This document shows, one piece after another, positions 27,479-35,246 of a stretch of 64,000 nt of DNA. Position 1 is the first letter of the stretch. Each line of letters opens with the position of its first letter. The stretch covers positions 655,848 to 719,847 of the forward strand of contig NZ_CANLCY010000002.1 in the NCBI RefSeq assembly GCF_947489255.1. The letters run 5' to 3'. Origin of the DNA: an uncultured Microbacterium sp. Lineage in GTDB: Bacteria; Actinomycetota; Actinomycetes; Actinomycetales; Microbacteriaceae. The notes under the pieces are model-generated. The model saw only the letters and a program-made list of their open reading frames with translations. It searched no databases and was not told the origin of the DNA. The translations under genes and the position numbers were made by a program.

Positions 27479-28266
27479 CCGACGGCGGCGCGGCCAAGCG
27501 CGTCATCATCAAGCGCGATGCGCAGACTCTCGCCGAGTACGTCGCGACCCGGTTCATGAACCGCATCGTCAAGCGCGTGGCCGAGGGCAAGCGCATGCAC
27601 GTCTGCCTCACCGGCGGCACGATGGGCGGAGCGGTCCTGCGCACGGCCGCCCGCGATCCGCGGGTGACCGAGGTCGATTGGTCGCTCGTGCACTTCTGGT
27701 TCGGTGACGAACGCTTCGTGCCCCGCGACTCCGACGACCGCAATGAGAAGCAGGCGCGCGAGGCGTTCCTCGACCACCTCGACATCCCCGCCGAGAACAT
27801 CCACGTCGTCGCCTCCAGCGACGACGGTCTCGACCTGGATGCCGCGGCCATCGCCTACGCCGATGAGCTGGCGCAGTTCGCCCCGTCCGATCGCAGCGAG
27901 ACCGGGCCGTGGCCGTCGTTCGACATCTGCTTCCTCGGCGTCGGCCCCGACGCGCACATCGCCTCGCTGTTCCCCGACCGGCCCGAGATCTCGGTCACCG
28001 ACCGGGCCACCGTGCCGGTGCGCGACTCTCCGAAGCCGCCCAGCGACCGCGTCTCGCTGACGCGGCCGGTGATCAATTCCTCGAAGCGCGTGTGGATGGT
28101 CATCGCGGGCGCCGACAAAGCCGCCGCCCTCGGCCTGGCCCTGGCCGGGGCGAGCTACCAGAGCGTGCCCGCCGCGGGGGCGAAAGGACGCCGACGGACG
28201 GCGTTCTTCGTCGACGAGGTGGCCGCCGACCAGGTTCCGCCGCAGCTCATCGACCGCGAGTACTGA
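27475..28266 (+). CDS. pgl: 6-phosphogluconolactonase
   Basis: Hydrolyses 6-phosphogluconolactone, the Zwf product. The 263-residue protein is of the DevB/SOL type: L-T-G-G-T-M-G near residue 45 binds phosphate. F-W-F-G-D-E-R-F-V-P with D-S-D-D-R-N-E-K-Q-A is the family signature, and L-G-V-G-P-D-A-H-I-A-S-L-F-P holds the catalytic His. It is the last gene of the pentose-phosphate operon and is followed by a hairpin. Confidence 0.94.
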   Translation: MTDGGAAKRVIIKRDAQTLAEYVATRFMNRIVKRVAEGKRMHVCLTGGTMGGAVLRTAARDPRVTEVDWSLVHFWFGDERFVPRDSDDRNEKQAREAFLDHLDIPAENIHVVASSDDGLDLDAAAIAYADELAQFAPSDRSETGPWPSFDICFLGVGPDAHIASLFPDRPEISVTDRATVPVRDSPKPPSDRVSLTRPVINSSKRVWMVIAGADKAAALGLALAGASYQSVPAAGAKGRRRTAFFVDEVAADQVPPQLIDREY

Positions 28267-28353
28267 GCGCCGCGGCGCCCGGTTCGCGCGCAGCGACGGC
28301 GCAGAGCCTCCTGCCGCGGCCGCAGGTACCGGCGACGGAACACCGACGGCGCC

Positions 28354-28384
28354 AGGGGCTCGGATGCGTGGCATCCGGGCCCTT
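28354..28384 (+). terminator. Terminator hairpin of the pentose-phosphate operon
   Basis: AGGGGCTCGGATGC (28354-28367) pairs with the segment 28371-28384, with one G-T wobble and one mismatch. A T-rich stretch (TTTGCGTATTGTG) follows. It contains the GGATGC/GCATCC core seen in other terminators here. Confidence 0.6.
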
Positions 28385-28414
28385 TGCGTATTGTGTCCGG
28401 AAATCCTCCGGCCC

Positions 28415-28443
28415 TTGCCTTCCCTGACACAGCGGCTTACCCT
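28415..28443 (+). promoter_or_regulatory. Candidate promoter of the LuxR-type regulator
   Basis: TTGCCT (28415-28420), a 17-bp spacer and TACCCT (28438-28443) form a credible SigA-type promoter. The predicted start point near 28450 gives a leader of about 70 nt to the ATG at 28521. Confidence 0.5.
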
Positions 28444-28520
28444 TCCTGCAGGGGGGGCATCCTGAACCGGCGCGGCGACTTCGATCGTCGCTCACCGGCT
28501 CACGCTAGAGGGAGCGTCGG

Positions 28521-31055
28521 ATGCCATTCTTCGGTCGCGCGCGAGAGCTCGACATCGCACGGAGGACCGTCGGATTGCGCACGGGAGCCGCGTGCGTGTT
28601 CGTCGGCGATGCGGGCCTGGGCAAATCGGCCCTGGCCCGTGAACTCGCGCGCGAGCATGCGGCGAGTCTGGTCGCGGTGAGTCCGAGCGAGCGGATGTGG
28701 CCGTACTCGGGGCTCTCCGCCGTCGCCGCCGGACTCGGCGGTGCACGCGGCGCCGCGATCGACGGCATCCTGGATCGCGGACGCGACTGGCCGGAGCACC
28801 TGCTGGCCGAGGAACTCAGCCGCACGCTGCATCTGATCCGAGACGACGGCGCCGTGCTCGTGATCGACGACCTCGACGAGATGGACGGGGCGAGCCTCAC
28901 GGTGCTGTCGTTCGTGTTCGGGCGCCTCCGCGGCACGGGCGTCACGATCCTCGCCACGGTGGGGGCGCTCGGACAGCGTCACGAGGTCATCGCGGTGCCG
29001 CACGTGCACCTCGAGCCCCTCGCGTTCGAGGCGGCCTCGGAGCTCGCACGGGCGATCGTCGGTCCCGCGAGCGCGGCGGCCGTGCGACACGTCGTCGTGA
29101 TGTTCACCGGCGGCGACCCCGGCGTGCTCACTCGCGTGCGGCTGACCGCCGCCGAGGCGGCCGGCGAAGACGCCCTGCACCTCCCCCTGCGCCTGTCGGA
29201 GGACCGCAGCGGTCGGCCGCGACGCGACGGCTTCTCGCCGCGCGGACCCCGGACGGATGCGGTGCTCGACCTGCTCTCGATCGGCCCCGTGTACGACTAC
29301 GACCGGTTGCGACTCGCCGCCCTCGCCGAGGGCGTCGACGTCGACCAGCTGATCGACGACGGCACGGTTCGCGTGCACGACGATCTGGCCCGCATGAGCG
29401 ATCCGGCGCTGCGGCTGCGGCGTCACGCGGCGATGGCCCCGGAGGATCGTCGCCGGCTGCACGCGCAAGCCGCCGACGACCACCGCGGTCGCGACCGTGC
29501 CACCCAGCTGTGGCACGAGAGCTTCCTCGAGCCCGGCGGCGACCGCGGCCCGCTCCTCGCGGCGGCGGTCGGTTTCGCGCGCGCCGGGGAGACGGCATCC
29601 GCCGTCGAATTCGCCGAACGCGCACTGTCGGGCTCCCTCGACGACGAGGGCCGCACCCGCGGACTCGTCGACCTCGGGAGTGCGCTCGTGCTCCAGGGGC
29701 TCGACCTGCTGGGGCAGCACTACCTGCGTCGCGCCGGCCGCAGCGACGACGCCGCGGTCCGGGTGCGCGCGGCGATCGCTCGTCTTCGTGCGGGGGCGAG
29801 CGTGGACCAGGTGATCGACGATGCCCTCGCCCGCGACGAGACCGACGCGGAATGGGCCGAGGGGGTCGAGCGCCTGCTGTGCGAGAACGCCCGGCTGCAC
29901 CTCGCACGCGGGGAGGTCGCCGAGGCGCTCGGGTGCCTCGACGCCGCCGCAGCGGCGAGCGTCGCATCGACCGAGACAGGGCTGCTGCGCCTGCTGATCG
30001 CCGAGCTCGGATCCACGGGCCCCACGGCGACACGCCCCGTGCCGCCACCGCTGGACCCCTCCGCCGTCGCCGCGGACGCACCGATCGAGATCGCCTCCCT
30101 CGCCGCGAGCCTGCGCATGCTGCGCGAGGAGTACGCCGCCGCTCGACGGCAGGCGACCGAGCTGCTGGAACGCATGCCCCGCGTGGCGCCACTGTGGCGC
30201 GAGCGACTGCTGCGCCTCCTCGTGACCTGCGAAGTGCGCGGCGGCGACCCGACGGCGGTGCGCGAGGCCATGACGGCCTGGCGCCACGAGTGGCCCCCGG
30301 GTCGCCCGGAGGACGCCGCGACGACCCTGCTGTGCGCCGCGGCGGCCGCGGTCGACCCCCTCGACGCGAGCGCTCCCGACCTCATCGCCCGGGGCCGCCA
30401 CCTGTGCCGGCGCGAGGGGCGGACGGCCCTCCTGCCGTTCTTCGCCGCGTTGGAGGGGAGCCTCGCCCTGGCCGAGGGACGGTACGAGGACGCCGTGAGC
30501 CTGCTCCGTGCGGCCGGTGACGCCCCGGGGTCGGACGACCCCTCGCTGCTGCGCATCGACGCCGACCTGATCGAGGCCCTATGGCTGACCGGCCGCTCGT
30601 CCGATGCGCGTCGCGAGCTCGCCCGGCTCGAGGCGGCCGCCGCCCGGCATCCGCGCCGGTGGACGACGCTCGCCGTGGCACGTTCCCGTGCCGTGTGCCG
30701 CTCGGGGGAGGATGGGGCGCGCGCATTCCGCGACGCCGACGCCGTGCTGCTCAGCACAGACTCCCCGTCGGAGCACCTGGCCCTGCGCGCGACGCTCCAG
30801 CGGTGCCTGCCGATGGCGGAGCGCTCCCCCGCGCCGCGCGTGAGCGCGGCCCCGGCCCGCGGCCGCGTGCTGTCGCCGCAGGAGCAGGAGGTCGTGGCCC
30901 TGGTGCAGCAGGGGCTGCGCAACCGAGAGATCGCCTCGGCGCTGTTCATCTCGCTGCGCACCGTCGAACTGCGCTTGACCCGCATCTACCGCAAGCTCGG
31001 GGTCAGCTCGCGCGTGCACCTCGTCTCGCTGCTCCGGGGAGCGGCGACGCCGTGA
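28521..31055 (+). CDS. LuxR-family regulator of the large ATP-binding (LAL) type
   Basis: A predicted cytoplasmic signal-dependent transcription regulator of 844 residues. The N-terminal AAA/STAND-type ATPase has Walker A G-D-A-G-L-G-K-S at residues 29-36 and Walker B V-L-V-I-D-D-L-D near 117. A long helical, TPR-like middle follows. The C-terminal LuxR HTH starts at L-S-P-Q-E-Q-E-V-V-A-L-V and contains N-R-E-I-A-S-A-L-F-I-S-L-R-T-V-E. The standard G in L-T-x-R-E of the HTH is changed to L-S-P-Q-E, a common variant. Its 3' end overlaps the convergent glycosyltransferase by 53 bp. Location beside the polysaccharide locus suggests it as a local regulator, which is inference. Confidence 0.88.
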   Translation: MPFFGRARELDIARRTVGLRTGAACVFVGDAGLGKSALARELAREHAASLVAVSPSERMWPYSGLSAVAAGLGGARGAAIDGILDRGRDWPEHLLAEELSRTLHLIRDDGAVLVIDDLDEMDGASLTVLSFVFGRLRGTGVTILATVGALGQRHEVIAVPHVHLEPLAFEAASELARAIVGPASAAAVRHVVVMFTGGDPGVLTRVRLTAAEAAGEDALHLPLRLSEDRSGRPRRDGFSPRGPRTDAVLDLLSIGPVYDYDRLRLAALAEGVDVDQLIDDGTVRVHDDLARMSDPALRLRRHAAMAPEDRRRLHAQAADDHRGRDRATQLWHESFLEPGGDRGPLLAAAVGFARAGETASAVEFAERALSGSLDDEGRTRGLVDLGSALVLQGLDLLGQHYLRRAGRSDDAAVRVRAAIARLRAGASVDQVIDDALARDETDAEWAEGVERLLCENARLHLARGEVAEALGCLDAAAAASVASTETGLLRLLIAELGSTGPTATRPVPPPLDPSAVAADAPIEIASLAASLRMLREEYAAARRQATELLERMPRVAPLWRERLLRLLVTCEVRGGDPTAVREAMTAWRHEWPPGRPEDAATTLLCAAAAAVDPLDASAPDLIARGRHLCRREGRTALLPFFAALEGSLALAEGRYEDAVSLLRAAGDAPGSDDPSLLRIDADLIEALWLTGRSSDARRELARLEAAAARHPRRWTTLAVARSRAVCRSGEDGARAFRDADAVLLSTDSPSEHLALRATLQRCLPMAERSPAPRVSAAPARGRVLSPQEQEVVALVQQGLRNREIASALFISLRTVELRLTRIYRKLGVSSRVHLVSLLRGAATP

Positions 31056-32418
31056 ACGGGACGGGCACCGGTGTCGCGGAGAGGCGACGCCGGCGCCCGT
31101 CGGCGGAGACAGGCAGGGATGCCGAGGGCAGGGCGGCCGCCCGCGTCGGTGCCGCCGAGAGAGCGGCGGGGCGACGGTCGGGGCTGCGCCACCGCCCGTC
31201 GGACGGGCGCCCCCACGACGACACCAGCGCACGCAGGCACAGCATCGCATCCCACACCCGCAGCAGTGGGAACAGCAGCATCCACACGCGCGGCCGGGTG
31301 CCCGAGAGCGCGCAAGCGAAAACCGTCATCAGCGCGTCCACGAGGAGGAAGGCCAGCGCGAGCGGTGCGACCGGCAGCGCCGCCGACACCGCCGCCGCCG
31401 TCTGCGCCGCCGGTCCCGTGAGCACGGCCGCGCCCCCCGCCGCGAGCCCGGCGACCAGCAGCACCGGGAGCGCCGCGGCGAGCACGAGGCTGGAGACGAC
31501 GGTCTCGATCGCGAACACCCCCACCGAAGCCCAGAACAGTCCGCGCCGCAGGCCGTGCCGCCGGACGGTCTGCCAGAAGCCGAGGCTCCACCGTCGCACC
31601 TGGGCCGTGTAGTCGCGCAGGGTCGCGGGATCCTGCGTCTCGGCCACCGCGCAGCCGGGATGGAACGCGATGCGGCCCAGGCCCTTCGCGTGCACCTCGA
31701 ACGTCATGTTGAAGTCCTCGATCGACAGCCCCGGGGCCTCGATGTCGATGCGATCCAGCACATCGGTGCGGTAGAGGCTCGCGAACCCCGGCACGATCGC
31801 CACGGCGTCGGCCCCGCGCGCGGCCTGACCGAACTTGTGCAGGTACTGCGTGCAGACGTAGGTGCGTTCCCGATACGCCGTGAGGACGCGACCGACGGCG
31901 GTGCGCGGGGTGTCGACGGCTGTCGTGGCACGACCGGCGACCGCGACCACCCCGTCGTCGGTGAACAGCGGGAGCGCGGTGCGCAGGTAATCGGGACGAG
32001 GGCGCGAGTCGGCGTCGAGCAGGAGCAGGAGAGGGAACCGGGCGGCGATGCCGAAGTGATCGAGCCCCGCGCGGATGGCGCCGGCCTTGCCGCGGTTGGG
32101 GACGAGGTCGAACGCCGTCGCACCGGCCCGACGTGCTCGTGCGACGGTGTCGTCGCTCGAGCCGTCCGACACCACGAAGACGTTCCCGGCCGGGACGAGG
32201 CGCCGCGCGGCGGCCACCGCATCGGCGATGACGAGCTCCTCGTCGTGGGCGGCGATCAGCACGGCGACCTCGTCGGCGCGGTAGAACATCGACGGCGCTC
32301 CCCACGGCGGCGCCGCGCGGTGCTCGGCGAGCAGACGCAGGATGCCGACCGTGCCCCACACCAGCGTCGACACGCCGACCGTCGCGACGGCGACCACGAT
32401 CGCGAGCGCCACGGTCAC
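31003..32418 (-). CDS. Processive family-2 glycosyltransferase, membrane-bound
   Basis: A polymer-forming GT2 of the cellulose/hyaluronan/PNAG synthase class, 471 residues from GTG 32418. A transmembrane helix opens the protein. The cytoplasmic GT-A domain has V-S-D-G-S-S-D-D-T, the metal-binding D-A-D (LLDADSRPRPDYL), the acceptor-site E-D in I-E-D-F-N-M-T, and Q-V-R-R-W (the QxxRW processivity motif). Three or four hydrophobic helices follow. The GTG overlaps the stop of a short upstream ORF (GTGA). An alternative in-frame GTG at 32664 would add a Pro/Arg-rich 82-residue extension without a ribosome-binding site. It is divergent from the sugar-nucleotide genes. Confidence 0.87.
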   Translation of the reverse strand: MTVALAIVVAVATVGVSTLVWGTVGILRLLAEHRAAPPWGAPSMFYRADEVAVLIAAHDEELVIADAVAAARRLVPAGNVFVVSDGSSDDTVARARRAGATAFDLVPNRGKAGAIRAGLDHFGIAARFPLLLLLDADSRPRPDYLRTALPLFTDDGVVAVAGRATTAVDTPRTAVGRVLTAYRERTYVCTQYLHKFGQAARGADAVAIVPGFASLYRTDVLDRIDIEAPGLSIEDFNMTFEVHAKGLGRIAFHPGCAVAETQDPATLRDYTAQVRRWSLGFWQTVRRHGLRRGLFWASVGVFAIETVVSSLVLAAALPVLLVAGLAAGGAAVLTGPAAQTAAAVSAALPVAPLALAFLLVDALMTVFACALSGTRPRVWMLLFPLLRVWDAMLCLRALVSSWGRPSDGRWRSPDRRPAALSAAPTRAAALPSASLPVSADGRRRRLSATPVPVPFTASPLPGAARRGARAS

Positions 32419-32564
32419 GGCATCCGCCGCTCGTCGCGCACGGATCGGGATGCCGGGGCCCGCCGTTCGGACCGGAGCACCGGGACCACGGGGGTGCAGG
32501 GGCGCCGAGATGCCGGGGCCGGAGGCCGACGCTCGACCTCGAGAGGGGGCAGGACAGGGCTCAC
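32415..32564 (-). CDS. Candidate 49-residue Pro/Arg-rich leader ORF before the glycosyltransferase
   Basis: GTG at 32564 has a very strong ribosome-binding site (GAGGAGG, 5 nt spacing) and runs for 49 codons. It stops in TGA at 32417-32415, overlapping the GTG of the glycosyltransferase by GTGA. The peptide is rich in Pro, Arg and Val, has several P-P and R-R pairs and resembles no family I know. The good ribosome-binding site and exact overlap argue for translation. Pro-Pro stretches can stall ribosomes, so it could regulate the downstream gene; that is inference. Confidence 0.4.
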   Translation of the reverse strand: MSPVLPPLEVERRPPAPASRRPCTPVVPVLRSERRAPASRSVRDERRMP

Positions 32565-32797
32565 GGGTTCCTCCTCTTCGGGTCGAGGCTGCGCCCGACG
32601 GTACGCGCCGCGGGGCCGCACGTCGCCGCAGCCGGCCCGCACTCGCCGTTGCGGTGTCCCGCACATCGCGATGCGGTCGGCGGCATCCCGCATGATCCGA
32701 TCGGCGTCCTTGACCGGCGCGGGGGCCCGGATCAGTGTGGGCCCCGGATCAGCGCCGACCCACCCGATCGGTCGCCCCACCCGCACCACCCGAATCG

Positions 32798-32832
32798 TCC
32801 GAGGGGGCCTGGCCCCCCATCGCCCCCTCGGA
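32798..32832. promoter_or_regulatory. Stable inverted repeat in the leader of the UDP-sugar dehydrogenase
   Basis: TCCGAGGGGGC (32798-32808) is exactly complementary to 32822-32832, giving an 11-bp stem with a 13-nt loop. The inner GGGGG...CCCCC can form a competing hairpin. It ends 10 nt before the GGAGG ribosome-binding site (32843-32847). It may be an attenuator, an RNA stability element or a protein site. The intergenic region (32565-32853) also carries GGGGCCCGGATC/GATCCGGGGCCC-like repeats near 32722-32750. Confidence 0.45.
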
Positions 32833-32853
32833 CCCCGCTGTTGGAGGATGACG

Positions 32854-34185
32854 ATGTCCACACTCGACGTGCGCGCCGAAGCGACCCCCGTGCCGCAGAC
32901 CCCGATCGCCCCCGTGCCACCCCGGTTCGACTTCGACGTCGCGATCGTGGGCCTGGGGTACGTGGGGCTGCCGACGGCGCTGGCCTACCATGCCAGCGGC
33001 TCGCGCGTGCTCGCCCTGGACGTCTCCTCGCGGCGGCTGCGCACGATCGCCGCCCGCGGCGCCGACCTCATCGACACCGACCGGGAGCGCCTGGATGCCG
33101 CTCTCCGTCGCCCGGGCGAGTTCCGCCTGACCGGTGACGTGAGCGAGCTGTCGCGGGCGAGCGCCGTCGTCGTGTGCGTCCCCACACCGGTGGATCACCA
33201 GCAGGTCCCCGACCTCGCTCCCCTGCGGGCCGCGTGCGCCACCGTCGTCGCCGCGGCCCGCCCGGGGCAGCTGATCATGCTGACCTCCACCACCTACGTC
33301 GGCTGCACGCACGACCTCGTCGAGCAGCCGCTGCGCGATCGCGGGTTCGAGATCGGCCGCGACGTCTTCGTCACCTTCAGCGCAGAGCGCATCGACCCGG
33401 GCAACGTCGGCTTCGCGCAGGAGGTCGTCCCGCGCGTCGTGGGCGGCGCCACCCCCCGGTGCGAAGAAGGAGGGGCCCAGCTGCTCTCGCGCTACGCCGC
33501 TCGGGTGCACCGGGTCTCGTCCCTCGCGACGGCCGAGATGACCAAGCTGCTCGAGAACACCTTCCGCGCGGTCAACATCGCCCTCGCCAACGAGTTCGCC
33601 GACATCTGCAGCGCTCTCGACGTGCCCGTGACGGAGGTGATCGAGGCGGCGAGCACCAAACCGTACGGCTTCATGGCGTTCTATCCCGGCCCCGGGGTGG
33701 GCGGACACTGCATCCCGTGCGATCCGCACTACCTGCTCTGGCAGCTGAAGGCCCTGCACGTCGACGCCGGGGTCATCACGGAGGCCATGACGCGCATCGC
33801 CGCCCGCCCGCGCCGCGTCGTCGAACGCATCCGCGACGTGCTCGGTCGCGCCGGCAAGGGCACGCTGGGGGCTCGCATCCTGATCGTCGGGGTGACCTAC
33901 AAGCCCGACGTGGCCGACCTGCGCGAGTCGCCCGCGCTCGAGATCATCGACCACCTCATCGACGTGGGCGCCGAGGTGCAGTACGTCGACACCCACGCCC
34001 CGCACATCCACCTCGATTCGGGTCGCGAGCGCGATTCCCTGGCCGATCCGGGAGGGTTCCATCCCGACGTCGTGCTCGTGCACACGCGCCACCACGACTG
34101 CGACCTGGCCTGGCTCGACGGCGAGGCGCTCGTGGTCGACGGCACCTACCGCAGCGACGACATCGCGGGGCGGGTGCTGCTGTGA
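32854..34185 (+). CDS. Nucleotide-sugar dehydrogenase (UDP-HexNAc 6-dehydrogenase type)
   Basis: Oxidises the C6 hydroxyl of a UDP-sugar to a carboxylate with NAD. The 443-residue protein has the NAD motif G-L-G-Y-V-G at 33-38. The catalytic Cys286 lies in G-V-G-G-H-C-I-P-C-D-P-H-Y-L. The G-G-H-C-I-P-x-D form is typical of UDP-GlcNAc/UDP-ManNAc dehydrogenases (WbpA, WecC), whereas UDP-glucose dehydrogenases usually have G-G-S-C-F-P-K-D. The second of two in-frame ATGs is used because GGAGG is 6 nt upstream of it and abuts the first. The stop overlaps the epimerase GTG. Exact substrate remains inferred. Confidence 0.87.
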   Translation: MSTLDVRAEATPVPQTPIAPVPPRFDFDVAIVGLGYVGLPTALAYHASGSRVLALDVSSRRLRTIAARGADLIDTDRERLDAALRRPGEFRLTGDVSELSRASAVVVCVPTPVDHQQVPDLAPLRAACATVVAAARPGQLIMLTSTTYVGCTHDLVEQPLRDRGFEIGRDVFVTFSAERIDPGNVGFAQEVVPRVVGGATPRCEEGGAQLLSRYAARVHRVSSLATAEMTKLLENTFRAVNIALANEFADICSALDVPVTEVIEAASTKPYGFMAFYPGPGVGGHCIPCDPHYLLWQLKALHVDAGVITEAMTRIAARPRRVVERIRDVLGRAGKGTLGARILIVGVTYKPDVADLRESPALEIIDHLIDVGAEVQYVDTHAPHIHLDSGRERDSLADPGGFHPDVVLVHTRHHDCDLAWLDGEALVVDGTYRSDDIAGRVLL

Positions 34186-35246
34186 GCGGCGTCCCGGTCT
34201 TCCCGTCGACGGCGGGCGGGCGTACGCGCACGCTGGTCACCGGCGGCGCCGGCTTCGTCGGCAGCCACCTCGTCGAGCACCTCCTCGCGGCCGGCGATGA
34301 CGTCGTCGTCCTCGACGACCTCTCCACCGGCTCGGCGCGCAACCTCGCCGGCGTCGCCGACAACCCGCGGCTGGAGATGATCCACGGCTCCATCCTCAAC
34401 AGCAAGACGGTCGCCCAGGCGATGCACTCCTGCGACCGCGTGTTCCACCTCGCGGCGGCGGTCGGGGTCAAGCTCATCGTCGAACAGCCGCTGCGGGGGC
34501 TCCGCATCAACATCCACGGCACCGAGAACGTGCTGACGGCGGCGATCGAGCACAAGGCGTCCGTGCTGCTGGTCTCCACGAGCGAGGTGTACGGCAAGAA
34601 CACCGCCGACCGCCTGCGCGAGGACTCCGACCGCGTGCTCGGCGACCCCCTGCTCTCACGGTGGACCTACGCGGGGGCCAAGGGCATCGACGAGGCCTTC
34701 GCCAAGGCGTACTGCGACCAGGAGGGGCTGGACGTCGCGATCGTGCGGCTGTTCAACACCGTCGGTCCCCGCCAGACGGGCCGCTACGGCATGGTTCTGC
34801 CCAACCTCGTCGGCCAGGCGTTGCGCGGGCACCCCCTCACGGTGTTCGGCGACGGCCTCCAGACGCGCTGCTTCTCGGCCGTCGAAGACATCGTCCCGGC
34901 CATGGTGCGGATCGAACGCGACCCCCGCGCCCGCGGACAGGCCTACAACCTCGGCGGTGCGCGCGAGATCTCGATCCTCGATCTGGCGCGTGAGATCATC
35001 GCCACCCTCGACAGCCGCAGCGAGATCGAACTCGTTCCTTACGAGCAGGCCTACGCCGCCGGTTTCGAAGACATGCGCCGCCGCGTCCCCGACAACACCA
35101 AGGCGCACGACCTCGTCGGCTACGAACCCACGACCCCGCTCACCACGACGATCATGCGCGTGGCCGCCGACCTGCTCTCACGGGAGCGTCTCGGATCGGA
35201 TGCCATGCCCCTCGCCGGAGCCGGATCGTTCCGGGGCGTCGTCTGA
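34182..35246 (+). CDS. NAD-dependent sugar epimerase/dehydratase (extended SDR)
   Basis: An extended short-chain dehydrogenase acting on nucleotide sugars, 354 residues. The NAD loop G-G-A-G-F-V-G is at 21-27, L-D-D-L-S-T-G follows, and the catalytic Y-x-x-x-K is Y-A-G-A-K within R-W-T-Y-A-G-A-K. The C-terminal Y-N-L-G-G segment and D-N-T-K-A are also typical. It is closest in style to UDP-glucuronate/UDP-glucose epimerases or decarboxylases. The GTG overlaps the dehydrogenase stop, so it most likely acts on that enzyme's product. Its reaction (epimerisation or decarboxylation) cannot be chosen from motifs. Confidence 0.85.
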   Translation: MSGVPVFPSTAGGRTRTLVTGGAGFVGSHLVEHLLAAGDDVVVLDDLSTGSARNLAGVADNPRLEMIHGSILNSKTVAQAMHSCDRVFHLAAAVGVKLIVEQPLRGLRINIHGTENVLTAAIEHKASVLLVSTSEVYGKNTADRLREDSDRVLGDPLLSRWTYAGAKGIDEAFAKAYCDQEGLDVAIVRLFNTVGPRQTGRYGMVLPNLVGQALRGHPLTVFGDGLQTRCFSAVEDIVPAMVRIERDPRARGQAYNLGGAREISILDLAREIIATLDSRSEIELVPYEQAYAAGFEDMRRRVPDNTKAHDLVGYEPTTPLTTTIMRVAADLLSRERLGSDAMPLAGAGSFRGVV

